This document shows positions 1-6,539 of a DNA stretch of 13,885 bases, one piece after another. The stretch covers positions 1 to 13,885 of the forward strand of contig CAYYHA010000098.1 in assembly GCA_964471535.1 (NCBI GenBank). The letters run 5' to 3'. The notes under the pieces were generated by a model. The model was not told the DNA's origin, did no database searches, and was given only the letters and a program-made list of their open reading frames with translations. The position numbers and the translations under genes are program-made. The stretch is from CAYYHA01 sp964471535. GTDB lineage: Bacteria > Myxococcota > Myxococcia > SLRQ01. How positions within the stretch are numbered: position 1 is the stretch's first letter; every line of letters starts with the position of its first letter.

Positions 1-2264
1 AGCTCGCGGCGGCGCTGGGCGTCGAGGAGGCGGTGCTCCTGGTCGACAACTGCGAGCACCTCGTCCCCGTGCTCGGGGGCTTCCTGGGCGCCCTCCTCGA
101 CGCCGCCGGGGGAGTTCGGATCGTGGCCACCTCGCGCATCGCCCTGGGAATCGCCGGTGAGCGCCGCTACCCGCTGCCGCTCCTCCGGGTGGACGAGGCG
201 GTGCGCCTCTTCCGCATGCGGGCGGAAGAACTTGGCCGGACCCTCCCCGACGACGAGGACACCCAGCGGCGCATCGAGCGCATCGTGCGCCGCCTCGACC
301 GCCTTCCGCTCGCCATCGAGCTGGCGGCGGGACGGGTCGAGATCCTGCCGCTCGAGGAGATCGAGAAGCGGTTGGAGGCCGACCTTGCCGCCTCCTCCAT
401 CTTGGCCGAGGCCATCGGGGCCTCCTGGGAGTTGCTGACGGCGGTGGAGCGCCGGGTCCTTGCCTGGTCTTCGGTGTTCCGCGGGGGCTTCGATCTCGAA
501 GCCGCCGAGGCGGTGCTCGCCGAGCCGGCGGGCGGGGCGCAGGTCGTGGACGTACTGCAGGCCCTGCATCGCAAGAGCCTCCTGCGTGCGACTTTTTCCG
601 GCGGTTCGGCAGCAGGGGTGCGCTACGGCCTGCTCGAGGCGGTACGCGCCTTCGCCCTTGGGCGGCTCGAGGCGCTGGGAGAGGCACGGGCGGCGACAGC
701 CGCCCACGCCGAGTACTATGCGCGTCTCGATGCGCCCGACGCGCTGTCGGCTGAGATCGCCGACGTCGCCCGCGACGCCGACAACGTGCTCCACGTCGCC
801 CGGTGCGCCGCACAGGTGGCCCCAGCCGCTGCAGCCCGGGCCGCGCTCGCCGCGGATATCCTCCTTGCCGCCCGGGGTCCCGCCGACCTTCGCCTGTCGA
901 ACCTCGAAGGTGCGATCAGGGCCGCGGACGCCAGCGGTGATGCCGTGTTGCAGGCACGCACGCGCGTACAGATGGCAATCGCACTGAGAGCGCGTGGGCG
1001 ATGGGACGAAACCGAGGCGCTGCTCGACAAGGCGGAGGCCCTCGCCCGCGGTGTGGCGGCGCATGCAGCGGCGGGCCGGGCGATGCTGGCTCGGGCGCTC
1101 CTCGAGGGACACCGAGGTCGGCACGAGCAGGCCCTCGCGATCTGCGAGGCGGCGCTGGCCGAGGTCGGAGAGCCTCGCTTCTCCACCTTCGTGCACTCGG
1201 TGATGGGGAACATTCTCGTGGAGATCAACCGGGCGCACGAGGCCGAGGCGCACTACCGTGAAGCCCTCCGCCTCGAACGGGAGCACGGCGATCATCGCGC
1301 CGAGGCATTCACCACGGCGGACCTAGGTCTCGCTCTCCTCGATGCGGGGCGCCGGGAGGAGGCCCGGGCGACGCTCGAACGTGCCCTCGAGCTGCACCGG
1401 GCCCGGGAGGATGCCAGAACCGAGGGCATCCTCATCGGATGGCTCGGCATGTTGGAGCTTGACTGTGGCCGCCCTGCGGAGGGACGGCGCCTGCTTCGCA
1501 CGGCGGTCGAGCGCCACCGCACCTTCGCCGAGTCCCGCTTCCTCGACGTGAGCCTGGGGTACCTCGCCGTAGCGCACCACCTGTCGGCCGATCCGAAGGA
1601 GGCGGCGGTGCTCTACGAGGAGGCCCTCCGCGGCCTCACGCGCACCGGCGACGTGACCAACCGCTGCGTCTTCCTCGCCTTTCGCGCGCAGCTCGACGTG
1701 GAGGGTGGCCGCCTGCACGAGGCGCAGGCGGCCATCGCCGAGATCGATCGTCTCCTCCGCGACGAGGCCGTCCGACCCTTCCTCCTCGCGCTGCGACGTG
1801 TCGCTGAGGCGACGCTGCACCACGCCCGCGGCGAGGAGGCGGCGGCGCAGCGGACAGTGGAGGAGGTGCGGCGGGAGAGTGAGATGCGCCCCTCCTTCGA
1901 CGTGCGCCGGGCACTCGAGCTCTTCGGCCGAGTGGCCCGTCAGGCCGGGGCGGAGTGCCTGCGGGTGGAGGCCACCGGCCGCTGGTTCCAGGTCGCCGGG
2001 CAGGCGCGGGTGGATCTCTCCCGCCGAGGCGCGATGCGACGGATCCTCGTGGAGCTGACGCGGCGCCACCGGGACACCGAGGCCGCAAGCGTGAACGAGC
2101 TGCTCGAGGTGGGCTGGCCAGGGGAGCGGGTACACCCGGAGGCGGGCGCCAACCGCGTCTACGCGGCCATCCGCACCCTGCGGCGGCTCGGCCTCGAAGA
2201 GATCCTGATCACCGTCGACCGCGGATACGCCCTCTGCCCCGAGGTGTCGGTCGAGGTCGTTTGA
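1..2264 (+). CDS. STAND/NB-ARC-type ATPase with TPR repeats and C-terminal winged-helix DNA-binding domain (5' end outside window)
   Basis: The frame is open from base 3, giving about 753 visible residues, so the GTG at 33 is internal. The first visible segment carries a Walker B motif (VLLVDNCEHL). A VATSR motif and a GxPLA-like motif (RLPLAIELAAGR) follow, as in the signalling ATPases of regulators such as AfsR and LuxR-type MalT relatives. The Walker A P-loop must lie upstream of the window. A helical domain follows to about residue 260. A long Ala/Leu/Arg-rich region of about 34-residue TPR-like repeats, probably a ligand or partner sensor, runs to about residue 640. The last 100 residues look like an OmpR/PhoB-type winged helix: a recognition region around GWPGERVHPEAGANRVY, then a helix with TLRRLGL and a closing wing ending VDRGYAL. 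I infer an ATP-dependent transcription regulator; the missing N-terminus could hold a kinase or another sensor. The target is unknown. It ends 20 bp from the convergent next gene, with no terminator visible. Confidence 0.82.
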   Translation, partial: LAAALGVEEAVLLVDNCEHLVPVLGGFLGALLDAAGGVRIVATSRIALGIAGERRYPLPLLRVDEAVRLFRMRAEELGRTLPDDEDTQRRIERIVRRLDRLPLAIELAAGRVEILPLEEIEKRLEADLAASSILAEAIGASWELLTAVERRVLAWSSVFRGGFDLEAAEAVLAEPAGGAQVVDVLQALHRKSLLRATFSGGSAAGVRYGLLEAVRAFALGRLEALGEARAATAAHAEYYARLDAPDALSAEIADVARDADNVLHVARCAAQVAPAAAARAALAADILLAARGPADLRLSNLEGAIRAADASGDAVLQARTRVQMAIALRARGRWDETEALLDKAEALARGVAAHAAAGRAMLARALLEGHRGRHEQALAICEAALAEVGEPRFSTFVHSVMGNILVEINRAHEAEAHYREALRLEREHGDHRAEAFTTADLGLALLDAGRREEARATLERALELHRAREDARTEGILIGWLGMLELDCGRPAEGRRLLRTAVERHRTFAESRFLDVSLGYLAVAHHLSADPKEAAVLYEEALRGLTRTGDVTNRCVFLAFRAQLDVEGGRLHEAQAAIAEIDRLLRDEAVRPFLLALRRVAEATLHHARGEEAAAQRTVEEVRRESEMRPSFDVRRALELFGRVARQAGAECLRVEATGRWFQVAGQARVDLSRRGAMRRILVELTRRHRDTEAASVNELLEVGWPGERVHPEAGANRVYAAIRTLRRLGLEEILITVDRGYALCPEVSVEVV

Positions 2265-2284
2265 GCCGCGAGGGCGGGGCCTGC

Positions 2285-2914
2285 CTATTCCTCCGCCGAG
2301 TCGGTGGCGTCTGGTGCCGGGGCGTCCTCGGGCGTCTCGGCGGCCCCGGCCGCGGCACCTTTGCTGCTCTGCCTGGCTTTTTCCGCCTCGAGCAGATGCT
2401 GCCGCACGGCCTCCTCGAGGTGGGTCAGGCCCGCGGCACGGCCAAGCCGCAGCGCCTCTTCCACCGACTTCCCGTCAACGTAGTAGGCCTTCAGGGCCAC
2501 CATCGCTCCGGCGCGGTTGCCGCTCGCGCAGTGGAGCACCACCTTCCCGTCCGCCGCGGCCAGCGCCTCTGCGACTTTGCGGGCGTTCTCCTCCGTCACC
2601 CCCTTCGCCCCGGCGACCGGGATGTGCACGACCTTGAAGCCAAGTGCCTTCGCGTTTTCGATGCCCTCCTTGGCGCCCGGCTCCGCGTCGGTGCGCAGGG
2701 AGATCACCGTGGTGAAGCCCTCCTCTTTCAGGCGCTCGAGCTGAGCCTTGCTCGGCTGTCCCCCGGTGACGAGAGTCTCGGACACACGATGGGCGTTGGG
2801 CAAGAGCGCAGCGGGGGCCTCTTTCGCGTCCTTCGCGCCGTTGGTGCCTGCGGCACAGGCAGAGAGCAGGAGTAGAGCAGAGAAGAGAACCGTTTCAATG
2901 CTACGCGCGTTCAT
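2285..2914 (-). CDS. Lipoprotein with a DUF442/TIGR01244-like protein tyrosine phosphatase fold
   Basis: This 209-residue protein begins with a short hydrophobic signal and a lipobox, LLLLSAC, with Cys20 the predicted lipidated residue. The residue after it is Ala, so outer-membrane sorting is plausible. Residues about 40-170 match the phosphatase fold of beta-lactamase-hydrolase-like proteins: an early TGGQPS segment, TTVISLR, and a catalytic-type loop HCASGNRAG at residues 128-136. The Cys129-to-Arg134 spacing is CX4R, as in DUF442-type proteins. It is one residue shorter than the CX5R loop of classical tyrosine and dual-specificity phosphatases. The tail after about residue 178 is Ala/Glu/Pro-rich low complexity. 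The ATG overlaps the stop of the upstream rRNA methyltransferase gene as ATGA, so translation is probably coupled. It is the last gene of the pncB run. The substrate is unknown, and phosphatase activity outside the cytoplasm is inferred only. Confidence 0.8.
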   Translation of the reverse strand: MNARSIETVLFSALLLLSACAAGTNGAKDAKEAPAALLPNAHRVSETLVTGGQPSKAQLERLKEEGFTTVISLRTDAEPGAKEGIENAKALGFKVVHIPVAGAKGVTEENARKVAEALAAADGKVVLHCASGNRAGAMVALKAYYVDGKSVEEALRLGRAAGLTHLEEAVRQHLLEAEKARQSSKGAAAGAAETPEDAPAPDATDSAEE

Positions 2915-3639
2915 TTGGGCACCTCCATGCCGCGAGCGAGTTCGATCCCCGCCAGAGCCACGGCGACCGCAACCTCGCTCTTGAGAATCGATCGTGTGAG
3001 GGCGATGGGAGTGAAGCCCCGATCTCGGAACGACTCAAGCTCCCGTGGGATCCATCCGCCCTCGGGCCCGATGGCGAGGCGGATGGGCCGCGTGCCACGG
3101 GCCAGCTCGAGGCCCGCCCCGGCCCCCGGGTGTGCGAGGAGCCCCACCGCCTCGCGCAGCCGAGGCAGGGTTTCGTCGAGGAACGAGACGAGCCGCCGGT
3201 GCACCGCCCAACTGGGCACCCAAGTGTGTCCGCCCTGCGCGCATCCGGCCCGGAGATCCGCCTCGACGCGTTCCCGGGCCAGACGTGGGGATTGGAAGTA
3301 GCTCTTCTCCACCCTCCACGCGTTGACGAGGTCGATGCGGCGCACCCCCAGGCAGGCGGCGATCTCGAGGGTCCGCGAGAGGGCCTTCGGTCGCGGAAGC
3401 GCCAGGACGAGGTCGACCTGGGGAGGCTCGGGCTGCTTTGCCTCCCAGGCGACTTCGACGATCACCGCATCGCCCTCGACGGACCTCACCTCTGCCCGCC
3501 CGAGGGGACCGCGGACGCGCCCCGCACGAAGCACCTGCCCCGCCCGAACGCGGAGCACCGAGCGCAGGTGCCGTGCCCGCGCCCCCCGCAGCCGTACCAC
3601 CGGCCCTGCCTCGGCCGCGTCGAGGAGTAGGAGGTTCAC
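2911..3639 (-). CDS. rsmE: 16S rRNA (uracil-1498-N3)-methyltransferase family protein, RsmE
   Basis: RsmE enzymes use S-adenosylmethionine to methylate N3 of U1498 in helix 44 of 16S rRNA. This 242-residue protein has the usual size. It has an N-terminal PUA-like part (RHLRSVLRVRAGQ) and a C-terminal SPOUT-knot domain with the hallmark IGPEGGWIPRE. It belongs to the sub-type with LALPRPKAL and KSYFQSP segments rather than the classic KATELGV/QSxR signature. The last knot motif is unusual: the family normally has LGxRILRxETA, and here it reads LTRSILKSEVA. The start is GTG at 3639, 12 bp after pncA, with no strong ribosome-binding site, so it is probably translated by read-on from pncA. Its stop overlaps the next start. 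The family assignment is solid; activity on U1498 is inferred from the family. Confidence 0.88.
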   Translation of the reverse strand: MNLLLLDAAEAGPVVRLRGARARHLRSVLRVRAGQVLRAGRVRGPLGRAEVRSVEGDAVIVEVAWEAKQPEPPQVDLVLALPRPKALSRTLEIAACLGVRRIDLVNAWRVEKSYFQSPRLARERVEADLRAGCAQGGHTWVPSWAVHRRLVSFLDETLPRLREAVGLLAHPGAGAGLELARGTRPIRLAIGPEGGWIPRELESFRDRGFTPIALTRSILKSEVAVAVALAGIELARGMEVPK

Positions 3640-3651
3640 CGGTCCCGGCGT

Positions 3652-4287
3652 TCAGGCGAGGCCCAGGTCGGCGAGGGTGACCAGTTCCACCCCGGCGCCG
3701 CGCATCTCCTCGATGGCCGCTTCCACGTCACCCGGCTTCAGATTCACGCCGCAGGTGGCATCCACCACGACCGAAGTGCGCAGGCCCTCTCGCTGCACCG
3801 CGTCCAGTGCGGTCCATTTCACGCAGTAGTCGGTGGCGATTCCGGCGACATAGACGCGGTCCACCCCCCGCCCCTTCAGGTAGGGCCCCAGGCCCGTCGC
3901 TTTGCGGTGGCCGTTGTCGTAGAAGCCGCTGTAGCTGTCGATGGCCGGGTCGGTGCCCTTGCGGATGATGGCCTCGATCGGCCGGATGTCCAGGGTTCCC
4001 GGGAACTCCGCGCCTCGGCTTCCCTGCACGCAGTGATCCGGCCACAGCACCTGCTCGAGTCCGTGGAGGTCTACCACCTCCCCGACCTCTTTGCCCGGGT
4101 GCTGGCTGGCGAAGGAGCCGTGGTTGGCGGGATGCCAGTCCTGCGTGGCTACGACGAGGTCGAAGCGACCCTGGTGCATCAGGCGGTTGGCGGGGCCGAT
4201 CACGCGGTAGCCGTCGGGTGTGGGGAGCGCCCCGTCGGGGAGAAAGTCGTTTTGGATGTCGACCAGAATGAGAGCGGTCTTGCTCAT
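3652..4287 (-). CDS. pncA: Nicotinamidase (nicotinamide deamidase)
   Basis: It hydrolyses nicotinamide to nicotinate and ammonia, feeding the Preiss-Handler route to NAD. The start is the ATG at 4287: it gives the typical N-terminus (KTALILVDIQNDF) and sits 6 nt from a strong GGAGGTG. The frame stays open further upstream, but that stretch overlaps pncB and is Arg/Pro/Ser junk. The product has 211 residues, close to E. coli PncA. The cysteine-hydrolase triad is visible as Asp10, Lys110 (IIRKGTDP) and Cys155 (ATDYCVKWTALDA). The metal site is Asp50, His52 (TQDWHPANHGSF) and His85 (LWPDHCVQGS). All key residues are present, so I expect an active enzyme. It lies 16 bp after pncB, which encodes the next enzyme of the pathway. 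Confidence 0.96.
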   Translation of the reverse strand: MSKTALILVDIQNDFLPDGALPTPDGYRVIGPANRLMHQGRFDLVVATQDWHPANHGSFASQHPGKEVGEVVDLHGLEQVLWPDHCVQGSRGAEFPGTLDIRPIEAIIRKGTDPAIDSYSGFYDNGHRKATGLGPYLKGRGVDRVYVAGIATDYCVKWTALDAVQREGLRTSVVVDATCGVNLKPGDVEAAIEEMRGAGVELVTLADLGLA

Positions 4288-4293
4288 CGTGTT

Positions 4294-4300
4294 CACCTCC
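4294..4300 (-). promoter_or_regulatory. Ribosome-binding site of pncA
   Basis: On the minus strand this reads GGAGGTG, 6 nt before the ATG at 4287, within the 16-bp gap after pncB. It decides the start in favour of 4287 over in-frame codons further upstream. Confidence 0.85.
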
Positions 4301-4303
4301 CGG

Positions 4304-5764
4304 TCATGCGTGGTGGGCCGCTTCCTCAAGCAGCCGGCGCCGCAGCTGGAAGAGTTCGGCCTCGACGGAGACGGGATAGGTCTCCGGCTTCTCGAGCCGC
4401 CGAACCGCCTCGGGCAGCGCATCGAGCTGGGCGCGGGCACGCGCACGGATGCTCGGCAGGTCCACCGGGTCCATCACGACCTGGCCCCGTCGCATCGCGG
4501 GAACGAGGAGCGGCTCGGTAGGCAGCCCTGCCTCGATCGGATGCACGCACGCGGGATCGGCTGGATCGACGTAGCGCGTGGGCGCCCGGCCGGCCCGATG
4601 GAGGACGTCCCGAACGATGCGTCCCGATCTGTCACGGATGCGCAGCACCGCCTGGCGGCCGGGGTAGGTTGCCTTCTCCTCGGAGGAGGAGCGCTTCAAC
4701 CGCGGGGACCACTGGCCTGCCTCGGTCTCGATGGCCACGAGCTTGTACACCCCGCCGAGGGCCGGCTCATCGAAGGCCGTCGACAGGCGGGTGCCGACGC
4801 CGTACACATCGATGGGTGCACCCGCCCGAGTGAGGCGAGCGATGCGGTACTCGTCGAGGTCGCCGGAGGCGAAGATCTTCGCCCCTTCGAAGCCCGCCCG
4901 GTCGAGCATCTCCCGCGCCGCCCGGGCGAGGCTGTCGAGGTCGCCGGAGTCGAGGCGGATGCCCACCATCTCGTGACCCCGCTCGCGCAGCCGCCGTGCC
5001 GCGGCGATCGCGTGCTCCACACCGCGCAGCGTGTCGTAGGTGTCCACCAGGAAGATGCAGTTGCCCGGCTGCGCTTCCGCCCAGGCGTCGAAGGCCTCCT
5101 CCTCCCGGTCGAACGCCATCACCCAGCTGTGGGCGTGGGTGCCCTTCACCGGGACGCCGAAGAGGCGCCCCCCCAAGACGTCGCTGGTGGCGTCGCAGCC
5201 TCCGATGAAGCTGGCGCGGGCCACCGAGAGGGCTCCATCGGGCCCTTGCGAGCGGCGGAGCCCGAACTCGAGGACGGGCGCCCCTGCCGCCGCCTCCTTC
5301 ACCCGCGCCGCCTTGGTGGCGATGAGGGTCTGGAAGTTGACGAGGTTCAGCAGGGCCGATTCGACCAGCTGCGCCACCGGGAGCGGACCCTCCACCCGGA
5401 GCAGCGGCTCGTGGGGAAAGACCACCGTGCCCTCGGGCACCGCGTCCACGTCCAAGTCGGGGCGCAGCCCCTCGAGGTAGTGGAGAAAGTCCTCGGGGAA
5501 GAGGGGTTGGCCCTCTGTATCCCGCTGGTCGGCGAGGTAGTCGAGGTCTGCAGTTTCGAAGCGCAGCGTGGCGAGGTAGTCGAGGGCATCCGCCAGCCCG
5601 GCGGCGAGGGCGAAGGCGCCGCCGAAGGGACAGCTGCGGAAGAAGAGTTGGAAGGCCCCGCGGCGCGAGCCTAGACCGGCCTGCAGGTAGGCATGGGCCA
5701 TGGTCAGCTCATAGAGATCCGTGAAGAGCGCCAGCGAGGGGGCGTAGCGAGCGGCGAGGCCCAT
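4304..5764 (-). CDS. pncB: Nicotinate phosphoribosyltransferase
   Basis: It joins nicotinate to PRPP, with ATP hydrolysis, to give nicotinate mononucleotide. The product has 486 residues, so it belongs to the longer NAPRTase class rather than the roughly 400-residue E. coli type. Family segments are visible: an N-terminal LFTDLYELTMAHAY, FEFGLRR-like LEFGLRRSQGP, a FIGGCDATS segment, KGTHAHSWVMAF with the active-site histidine, FLVDTYDT, GIRLDSGDL for phosphate/PRPP binding, and a YGVGTRL segment. I chose ATG 5764 because it begins MGLAARYAPS and is preceded by GAGAGG at 5769-5774. A slightly longer frame (to 5800) adds only 12 basic residues. The C-terminus ends HHA, 16 bp before pncA. It is the first gene of the four-gene run, so its upstream gap should hold the operon promoter. 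Confidence 0.95.
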   Translation of the reverse strand: MGLAARYAPSLALFTDLYELTMAHAYLQAGLGSRRGAFQLFFRSCPFGGAFALAAGLADALDYLATLRFETADLDYLADQRDTEGQPLFPEDFLHYLEGLRPDLDVDAVPEGTVVFPHEPLLRVEGPLPVAQLVESALLNLVNFQTLIATKAARVKEAAAGAPVLEFGLRRSQGPDGALSVARASFIGGCDATSDVLGGRLFGVPVKGTHAHSWVMAFDREEEAFDAWAEAQPGNCIFLVDTYDTLRGVEHAIAAARRLRERGHEMVGIRLDSGDLDSLARAAREMLDRAGFEGAKIFASGDLDEYRIARLTRAGAPIDVYGVGTRLSTAFDEPALGGVYKLVAIETEAGQWSPRLKRSSSEEKATYPGRQAVLRIRDRSGRIVRDVLHRAGRAPTRYVDPADPACVHPIEAGLPTEPLLVPAMRRGQVVMDPVDLPSIRARARAQLDALPEAVRRLEKPETYPVSVEAELFQLRRRLLEEAAHHA

Positions 5765-5768
5765 GTCG

Positions 5769-5774
5769 CCTCTC
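5769..5774 (-). promoter_or_regulatory. Ribosome-binding site of pncB
   Basis: GAGAGG on the minus strand lies 4 nt before the ATG at 5764. It is of moderate strength and supports the shorter start over the one at 5800. Confidence 0.55.
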
Positions 5775-5865
5775 TTTAGTCTCTTCTTTCGCAGGGTCAA
5801 TGTGGGCCGCCCCGCAGCCCGGCCGCCTACACCGGCCCGGCCCGGCCGGAAGGAAGAGAGGTGGC

Positions 5866-5887
5866 GCCGCCGGTCCCCCCGGCGTGC
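5866..5887 (-). terminator. GC hairpin after the DUF1931 gene, possible terminator
   Basis: A perfect 6-bp inverted repeat (CGCCGG, 5-nt loop, CCGGCG; 5868-5884) can be extended by two pairs past a one-base bulge. It begins about 17 nt after the DUF1931 stop codon, within the 139-bp gap before pncB. The following minus-strand bases are pyrimidine-rich (CACCTCTCTTCCTTCC) but have no real T-run. In DNA this GC-rich such a stem can arise by chance. Confidence 0.25.
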
Positions 5888-5903
5888 CTGCCGGCAGCGG
5901 ACC

Positions 5904-6350
5904 CTAGAGCAGCAGGCCGTAGACGGCCTCCACCGTCTCCCACTCGGTGCTGCCGGGGTTCTTCAGCTCCGGCCAGATGGCCTTGAAGACCTTGGCGAGA
6001 CTCACGGTGATCCCGCCGGCCAGCTCCGGGAGCTTCGCCTCGAGGGCGCTGCTGTACCCCAGATCGAGGGCGGGGAGCGTGGCGAGCCGCTCGAGGATGG
6101 GCCCCGCCTCGAGGGTCTCGTCGAGGGAGCGGAAGAAGTGGATGCTCTCCTGCAGGCCGGGCGTGATGGGGAGATCGTGCACCTCGATGATGTCACGCCC
6201 GTTCGCCTTCGCAGCCGCCTGGCCCATCAGAAGCAAGGCGTGCAGGCGCCGGTTGACGAAGTCCTCGAGCCGCGAGAGGTCGGACTTGTCGACGTCCAGG
6301 CCTGCGGCTGCGCGGAAGAGCTTCTCGAACTTGCTGACCGCCATCACCAT
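5904..6350 (-). CDS. DUF1931 family protein (predicted fused double histone fold)
   Basis: This 148-residue protein resembles the DUF1931 family, whose Aquifex aeolicus member aq_328 has two histone folds in one chain. Supporting segments are an N-terminal KFEKLFRAAAGLDVDKSDL, a long helix DFVNRRLHALLLMGQAAAKA, and NGRDIIEVHDLPITPGLQES, which matches the family's NGRDFIALADLNITKALEE-like centre. The second half contains LPALDLGYSSALEAKLPELA and ends with a helical segment closing VEAVYGLLL, as expected for a second degenerate fold. The start is ATG 6350, 6 nt from a perfect AAGGAGG; the second ATG at 6344 would be 12 nt away. It appears to be a single-gene unit with its own 5' region. Known bacterial histone-fold proteins bind DNA in some lineages. 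Whether this one binds DNA, protein or neither cannot be read from the sequence. The charge is near neutral, unlike classical histones. Confidence 0.85.
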   Translation of the reverse strand: MVMAVSKFEKLFRAAAGLDVDKSDLSRLEDFVNRRLHALLLMGQAAAKANGRDIIEVHDLPITPGLQESIHFFRSLDETLEAGPILERLATLPALDLGYSSALEAKLPELAGGITVSLAKVFKAIWPELKNPGSTEWETVEAVYGLLL

Positions 6351-6356
6351 CTTCTG

Positions 6357-6363
6357 CCTCCTT
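6357..6363 (-). promoter_or_regulatory. Strong ribosome-binding site of the DUF1931 gene
   Basis: On the minus strand this is AAGGAGG, 6 nt before ATG 6350. It is among the best-matched Shine-Dalgarno sites in the window. It suggests efficient translation, which fits an abundant structural protein. Confidence 0.85.
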
Positions 6364-6539
6364 GGGGTTCGATGTGTCGTCTCGCCAGGCAAGGTGCGTC
6401 GTGTTCCGGCGATGGCAAGGATCGGCTGGCCCCATGCGGCGGACCCGCCCCTCGAAGACACAGCCGCCCAAGGCACCGGACACGAGACCGTCGACCGGTG
6501 CACCGAGCCACGTCGGCGCGCCTGCGGCTGATGGGCTGA
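6364..6539. other. Non-coding gap upstream of the DUF1931 gene
   Basis: About 175 bp separate the upstream minus-strand gene from the DUF1931 ribosome-binding site. The frame remains open through it, but its translation is Arg/Pro/Thr/Ser-rich with no family resemblance, so I read it as non-coding. It should hold the DUF1931 promoter. I find no convincing -35/-10 pair. A 10-bp perfect palindrome, CGGTGCACCG, lies at 6496-6505 and might be a regulator site, but it is short. Confidence 0.4.

Noticed and set aside
1323..2135. Long open minus-strand frame opposite the regulator gene
   Set aside because: It is a shadow of the TPR/winged-helix coding frame in GC-rich DNA; its translation shows no family features, and the plus-strand protein is clearly real.
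4220..5674. 484-codon plus-strand frame opposite pncB
   Set aside because: The minus strand encodes an unmistakable nicotinate phosphoribosyltransferase across the same bases; the plus frame is His/Arg/Gly-rich without motifs.
5773..5800. Possible promoter for pncB (TTGACC, 16 bp, TAAAGA on the minus strand)
   Set aside because: The -10-like box sits so close to the ATG that transcription would begin about at the start codon and lose the ribosome-binding site.
5831..5850. CCGGCCCGGCCCGGCC run as a repeat or mobile-element end
   Set aside because: It is a short low-complexity GC run, with no second copy and no adjacent transposase.
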